A DNA stretch of 64,000 bases from Bdellovibrionales bacterium (lineage in GTDB: Bacteria; Bdellovibrionota; Bdellovibrionia; Bdellovibrionales; Bdellovibrionaceae), in the NCBI GenBank assembly GCA_018266295.1, contig JAFEAQ010000008.1:62001-126000 (forward strand), read 5' to 3'. The position numbers and the translations under genes are program-made. Shown piece by piece: positions 61,170 through 64,000 of this stretch. Each line of letters opens with the position of its first letter. Positions within the stretch are counted from its first letter, which is position 1. The notes under the pieces are model-generated. The model saw only the letters and a list, made by a program, of their open reading frames with translations, had not been told where the DNA came from and searched no databases.

Positions 61170-62693
61170 ATGACAAAATACGCATTTTACACTCTTCAAT
61201 TATTTCTATTTTGTTTCATCGCTTTTGATTTCTCCGAAGCTTTTGCGGCAAGCGCGGATACGTCTTGTGTAAGTTCATGTGATTCCTGGAATTATCAATG
61301 TATTTCAGCTTGCCGTGGTGGCACTGCTCAAACCACGAGTGCGTCTCGTGTTCGTCCGCGTTCAGCTAAATCAACGGCGTCCGCAAAACCAAAAGCCAAA
61401 GCGACTCCCGATCAGACTTGCGATATTACTTGCAGCATCCCTGGGCAGGAGCCACAAAGAATCGGCGGTAAGTGCGGATGTTATTATCCTGCGGATTACG
61501 AGGGCATACAAGGAAACCAAAATCAGAATAGCGGCAACACGAACAGCCCTGCGCTGACTGATGCTGTTAACAAATGTAATGAAGCTCGCACACAGGCCCT
61601 CAATGATTGTGATCAAGATCAGGATACGGGGATGCAAGGCGCGCAGTCTGCTCTTACGAACTTTGCATCTCAGGCCGGTGCGATGGGTATGGGGGCTTGT
61701 ACCAAACTCGCTCCGGTATTGGCGGGTGCCAATGCTGCAACGGTTTACTTTAATCAAAATTGTTCCAGTGGCCGGACGTCATGTATGAAAACGTGTACGA
61801 CTTCGGCAACGAACTTAAGACAAATGGCAGGCACTGGAATTGATGGCGGGTATTTGGCACAACAGCAAGGCTTAGTTGATTCCTATTACGACGAGTGTAA
61901 GAAGCTCGATTCTAAAGTGGCTCAATCACAACAAGCAATTCAAGGGATGGTTCAAGCAATTCCTGGAGTTTCAAGCTGCGCGACAGCGACGAACACGGAT
62001 CTTTATTCTTATTGCACGGCGAACCCGACGGCGTTGGGTTGCGAAACGGCGGCGACAGATTGTTCCAACCCGCAAGTGGCGGCGAGCAATCAGATTTGTA
62101 TTTGTAAAAACAATCCAAACGCGAGTGGCTGTATTGGCGCTCAAGCAAAAGTTTCTGATATGGGAACTGCTGGCAGTGCCGATGTTTCTAGTCTTGCGAG
62201 CAACGCAGGGGCGGGCTCTGCGAGCTCCGATTCTCCATTCTCAACTCTGGGTTGGGATGGCAATGGCATGACACCGTCTAAAGACAAAGCCGGCGACATC
62301 GGCGGTAAGATGGGTAAAGGTGCGAACCTCGGCGATGGCGGCGGCGGAGCTCCCGGTGCTGGCGGAGATGGCAAAGGCGGCGCGGCTGCTCAAGCGGCGC
62401 AAGTCAATGCAGGTTTCCGTGGCGGCGGTGGCGGCGGCGGAGGCTGGGGCAATGGTGGTGGTTACGGTGGCTATGGTGATGATCGTCCTTATGATCCGAA
62501 AGATCCGAAGGCAGCAGCTGCCGGTGGACCGGATTTAAAACAGTTCTTGCCAGGCGGAAAAATGGATCCAAAAACGGCGAATCGTGGTCTTGCCGGGATT
62601 TCAGGCCCGGACGGCATCACCGGCCCACACTCGGATATTTGGAAGAAAATCCAAAATCGCTATCAGATTAAAACTTCTGAATTAATGCCTTAA
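61170..62693 (+). CDS. exported Cys-rich, Gly-rich protein, 507 aa
   Basis: Signal peptide ending FAA-SA. An N-terminal Cys cluster (SCVSSC, YQCISAC, then CDITC and CGCYY) is followed by a helical middle with spaced cysteines, and a Gly-rich region (~365-460) with runs such as GGGGGGGGWGNGGGYGGYG, then DPKDPKAAAAG. The end (~460-507) is polar. Cys-rich plus Gly-rich layout suggests a surface or extracellular structural protein with many disulfides. I prefer ATG 61170 (GGGG upstream) to the longer frame from 61029. Function unknown. Confidence 0.68.
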   Translation: MTKYAFYTLQLFLFCFIAFDFSEAFAASADTSCVSSCDSWNYQCISACRGGTAQTTSASRVRPRSAKSTASAKPKAKATPDQTCDITCSIPGQEPQRIGGKCGCYYPADYEGIQGNQNQNSGNTNSPALTDAVNKCNEARTQALNDCDQDQDTGMQGAQSALTNFASQAGAMGMGACTKLAPVLAGANAATVYFNQNCSSGRTSCMKTCTTSATNLRQMAGTGIDGGYLAQQQGLVDSYYDECKKLDSKVAQSQQAIQGMVQAIPGVSSCATATNTDLYSYCTANPTALGCETAATDCSNPQVAASNQICICKNNPNASGCIGAQAKVSDMGTAGSADVSSLASNAGAGSASSDSPFSTLGWDGNGMTPSKDKAGDIGGKMGKGANLGDGGGGAPGAGGDGKGGAAAQAAQVNAGFRGGGGGGGGWGNGGGYGGYGDDRPYDPKDPKAAAAGGPDLKQFLPGGKMDPKTANRGLAGISGPDGITGPHSDIWKKIQNRYQIKTSELMP

Positions 62694-63048
62694 ATAGGAA
62701 CCGGAGCTGGGTTGTGGAATTTCGCGTATACGCCCAGTCGCGGACACAGCGACGGCCATCCGTCCGTGAGAGCGGGGCCAGACGACCATCGTGGTCGTCT
62801 GGGAATGAAGACTTAAAGGCAAGTACTTGAATTGTAGCTCTGATTGCCAAGATCCTTCCCATCAAATGGTCTATTATACGACCGGGTCGTCTTATAGACG
62901 ATTCGTTCTAAAGGGTCGTCCGATGGTACGAGAACCTGACGGCCCGCCCCCGATTATCAGGATGTAGGAAGAAGCGCGGAGCCAATACTGTCGAAGGCAT
63001 CCTAACGTCAGTCCGCAAGTTCTATCTCAACATCAAAGAAAACACTTT
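62694..63048. other. gene-free region with copy 2 of the structured intergenic element
   Basis: No credible gene. Stems: GACGG/CCGTC (62751-62764), a perfect 10-base CCAGACGACC-atcgt-GGTCGTCTGG (62778-62802), and a 15-base imperfect palindrome centred on 62884 (62869-62899). The blocks ACTTAA (62811), AGTACTTG (62822), GTACGAGAACCTGACGGCC (62926-62944) and GAAGCGCGGAGCCA (62971-62984) follow in the same order as at 44.8-45.0 kb. Whether it is RNA or a repeat is unknown. Confidence 0.6.
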
Positions 63049-64000
63049 TTAAATAAGAGTATGCAACGCTTGAAGCGTCGTCTTGCGGGTCGCTGAATCC
63101 ACGAGCACGGTCACGCTCATTGCGTGAATCATCATCTTGTGTGCCTGAACCTTGGCGCCATCCAACGTCTTCATTACTTGCTGAGGAATTTCCGGTGCGG
63201 TCGAGCCCGTGCAAGTCAAAGTCACTGTGGAAAAATCCGTGGGATTCAAAGTAAAATCCTGGTGTTGATGAAGAGCGCCCTTGATGGCTGACATGATTTC
63301 TTGCGGACCAGTCATCAGAAGAACCGTCTTGCCATCTTTTCTTTCAAGATCCAACAACTGCGGGAATGCGATCTGTTTGACTTCGAAGTATTTTTTCAAA
63401 GAATCCAAAGCATGATTTGAAGAATGATGAGAGGTGATTTGTAAAACCGTTTCATGGGAATTCAATGAAAGAGCTTTGCAGGATTCAAACATATTCAGTC
63501 CTTCCTCAACCAGAGTGCCGTCAGAAGTTTTTGTGGCCGCAGGGCCGATATAGAGACTCACTTTGCGGATCTTCGCCAGTTCCACAGATCTGTAATGCAA
63601 AACCTTAGCGCCCCAGAAAGTCATCTCCATCAGTTGATCGTAATTTAATTGCTGAAGTGGGCGGGCTTCTTTCACCACATTGGGATCTGCCGTGAAAACC
63701 GCCGGCACGTCTTTCAAAATTTCGCAGCGAGTGGCCGAGAATGCCGCTGACATCGCAACGGCTGAAGTATCAGAGCCACCGCGACCGAGAGTGGTGATTT
63801 CTTTTGTGACCGGCGAAACTCCTTGGAACCCGGCAAGGATCACGACTTTGCCTTGATCCAAGGCCTCTTGAACACGGAAGGCTTTGACATCCACGATGAA
63901 CGCATTCACGTGGGAATCATTCGTCAGAATCCCGGCTTGGCTGCCAGTGAAACTGATGGCCTTACAGCCGAGATCATTCAAAGCCATACTCATCAACGCC
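63049..64000 (-). CDS. lysC: Aspartate kinase (N-terminus beyond window)
   Basis: First step from aspartate to lysine, diaminopimelate, threonine and methionine. TTLGRGGSDTSAVAMSAA and the CEILKDVPAVFTADPNVV segment are kinase-domain signatures. The C-terminal third (~170 on) is the regulatory ACT-type region. The opening KFGGTS segment (about 100 residues) lies beyond base 64000, so the gene is partial here. Feedback residues cannot be judged. asd is in the same window (39.3 kb) but not adjacent. Confidence 0.9.
   Translation of the reverse strand, partial: ALMSMALNDLGCKAISFTGSQAGILTNDSHVNAFIVDVKAFRVQEALDQGKVVILAGFQGVSPVTKEITTLGRGGSDTSAVAMSAAFSATRCEILKDVPAVFTADPNVVKEARPLQQLNYDQLMEMTFWGAKVLHYRSVELAKIRKVSLYIGPAATKTSDGTLVEEGLNMFESCKALSLNSHETVLQITSHHSSNHALDSLKKYFEVKQIAFPQLLDLERKDGKTVLLMTGPQEIMSAIKGALHQHQDFTLNPTDFSTVTLTCTGSTAPEIPQQVMKTLDGAKVQAHKMMIHAMSVTVLVDSATRKTTLQALHTLI

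Overview
The window looks like chromosomal DNA of a Bdellovibrio-type predatory deltaproteobacterium (Bdellovibrionota). This rests on about 50% GC, many exported proteins of unknown function, a TIGR02147-family regulator, several FHA-domain proteins, a DivIVA homologue in a yggS-proC-divIVA-yggU cluster in a Gram-negative setting, and exported proteins whose lipobox reads FQNC. I saw no rRNA, tRNA, CRISPR array, insertion sequence or prophage. The first gene (signalling protein, minus strand) and the last gene (aspartate kinase, minus strand) run off the window.

Region by region. 1-9.5 kb: a GAF-domain signalling protein, a small exported protein, a HAD hydrolase, a murein tripeptide amidase, glmU-glmS (UDP-GlcNAc supply), a lipoprotein, the lytic transglycosylase MltF and a low-molecular-weight tyrosine phosphatase. 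Much of this is wall precursor synthesis and turnover. 9.6-13.7 kb: an excisionase-type HTH fused to a degenerate PilB/GspE ATPase, a structured non-coding stretch ending in a terminator, a rhodanese-like protein lacking its cysteine coupled to an MFS transporter, and an outer-membrane barrel. 13.7-17.2 kb: an AT-richer four-gene operon that reads as a polymorphic toxin locus (two exported helical proteins, an exported protein with a pre-toxin TG domain, a small cytosolic putative immunity protein). 17.3-22.3 kb: exported proteins, the TIGR02147 regulator, and the maf-yggS-proC-divIVA-yggU operon. 22.4-29.1 kb: a tightly coupled operon of tadC, DUF192, three FHA proteins (with PAS or TPR modules) and a degenerate PP2C-like protein. 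29.1-36.9 kb: a sulfatase-like lipoprotein, ExbB/ExbD, an Fnr-type regulator divergent from a c-heme chemoreceptor with a consensus FNR box between them, and a yceI-bufA-bufB-bufC bufferin (copper-binding RiPP) cluster. 37-44.6 kb: phospholipid genes (DGK1-like kinase, pssA), asd, a CFI-box protein with an outer-membrane partner, truA, and rplM-rpsI. 44.6-53.7 kb: a hairpin-rich intergenic element, small exported proteins, alaS and recX, then pgpA-pncC-recA, and a ricin-B-type lectin lipoprotein. 53.9-64 kb: an exported clan-CD-protease-like/HEAT protein, a GNAT, a large exported protein, an exported alpha/beta hydrolase, glutathione peroxidase, a Cys/Gly-rich exported protein, a second copy of the hairpin element, and aspartate kinase.

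The observations most worth following are the toxin-immunity operon (13.7-17.2 kb), the bufferin cluster (34.5-37.0 kb), the Fnr box and heme-chemoreceptor module (32.1-34.5 kb), the FHA/PP2C/TadC operon (22.4-29.1 kb), the HTH-ATPase fusion with GGATAAT repeats over its start (9.6 kb), and two diverged colinear copies of a structured intergenic element (44.8-45.0 and 62.8-63.0 kb). Several enzyme-like proteins here lack key residues (rhodanese, sulfatase, PP2C, PilB-type ATPase) and probably act as binding or regulatory proteins.
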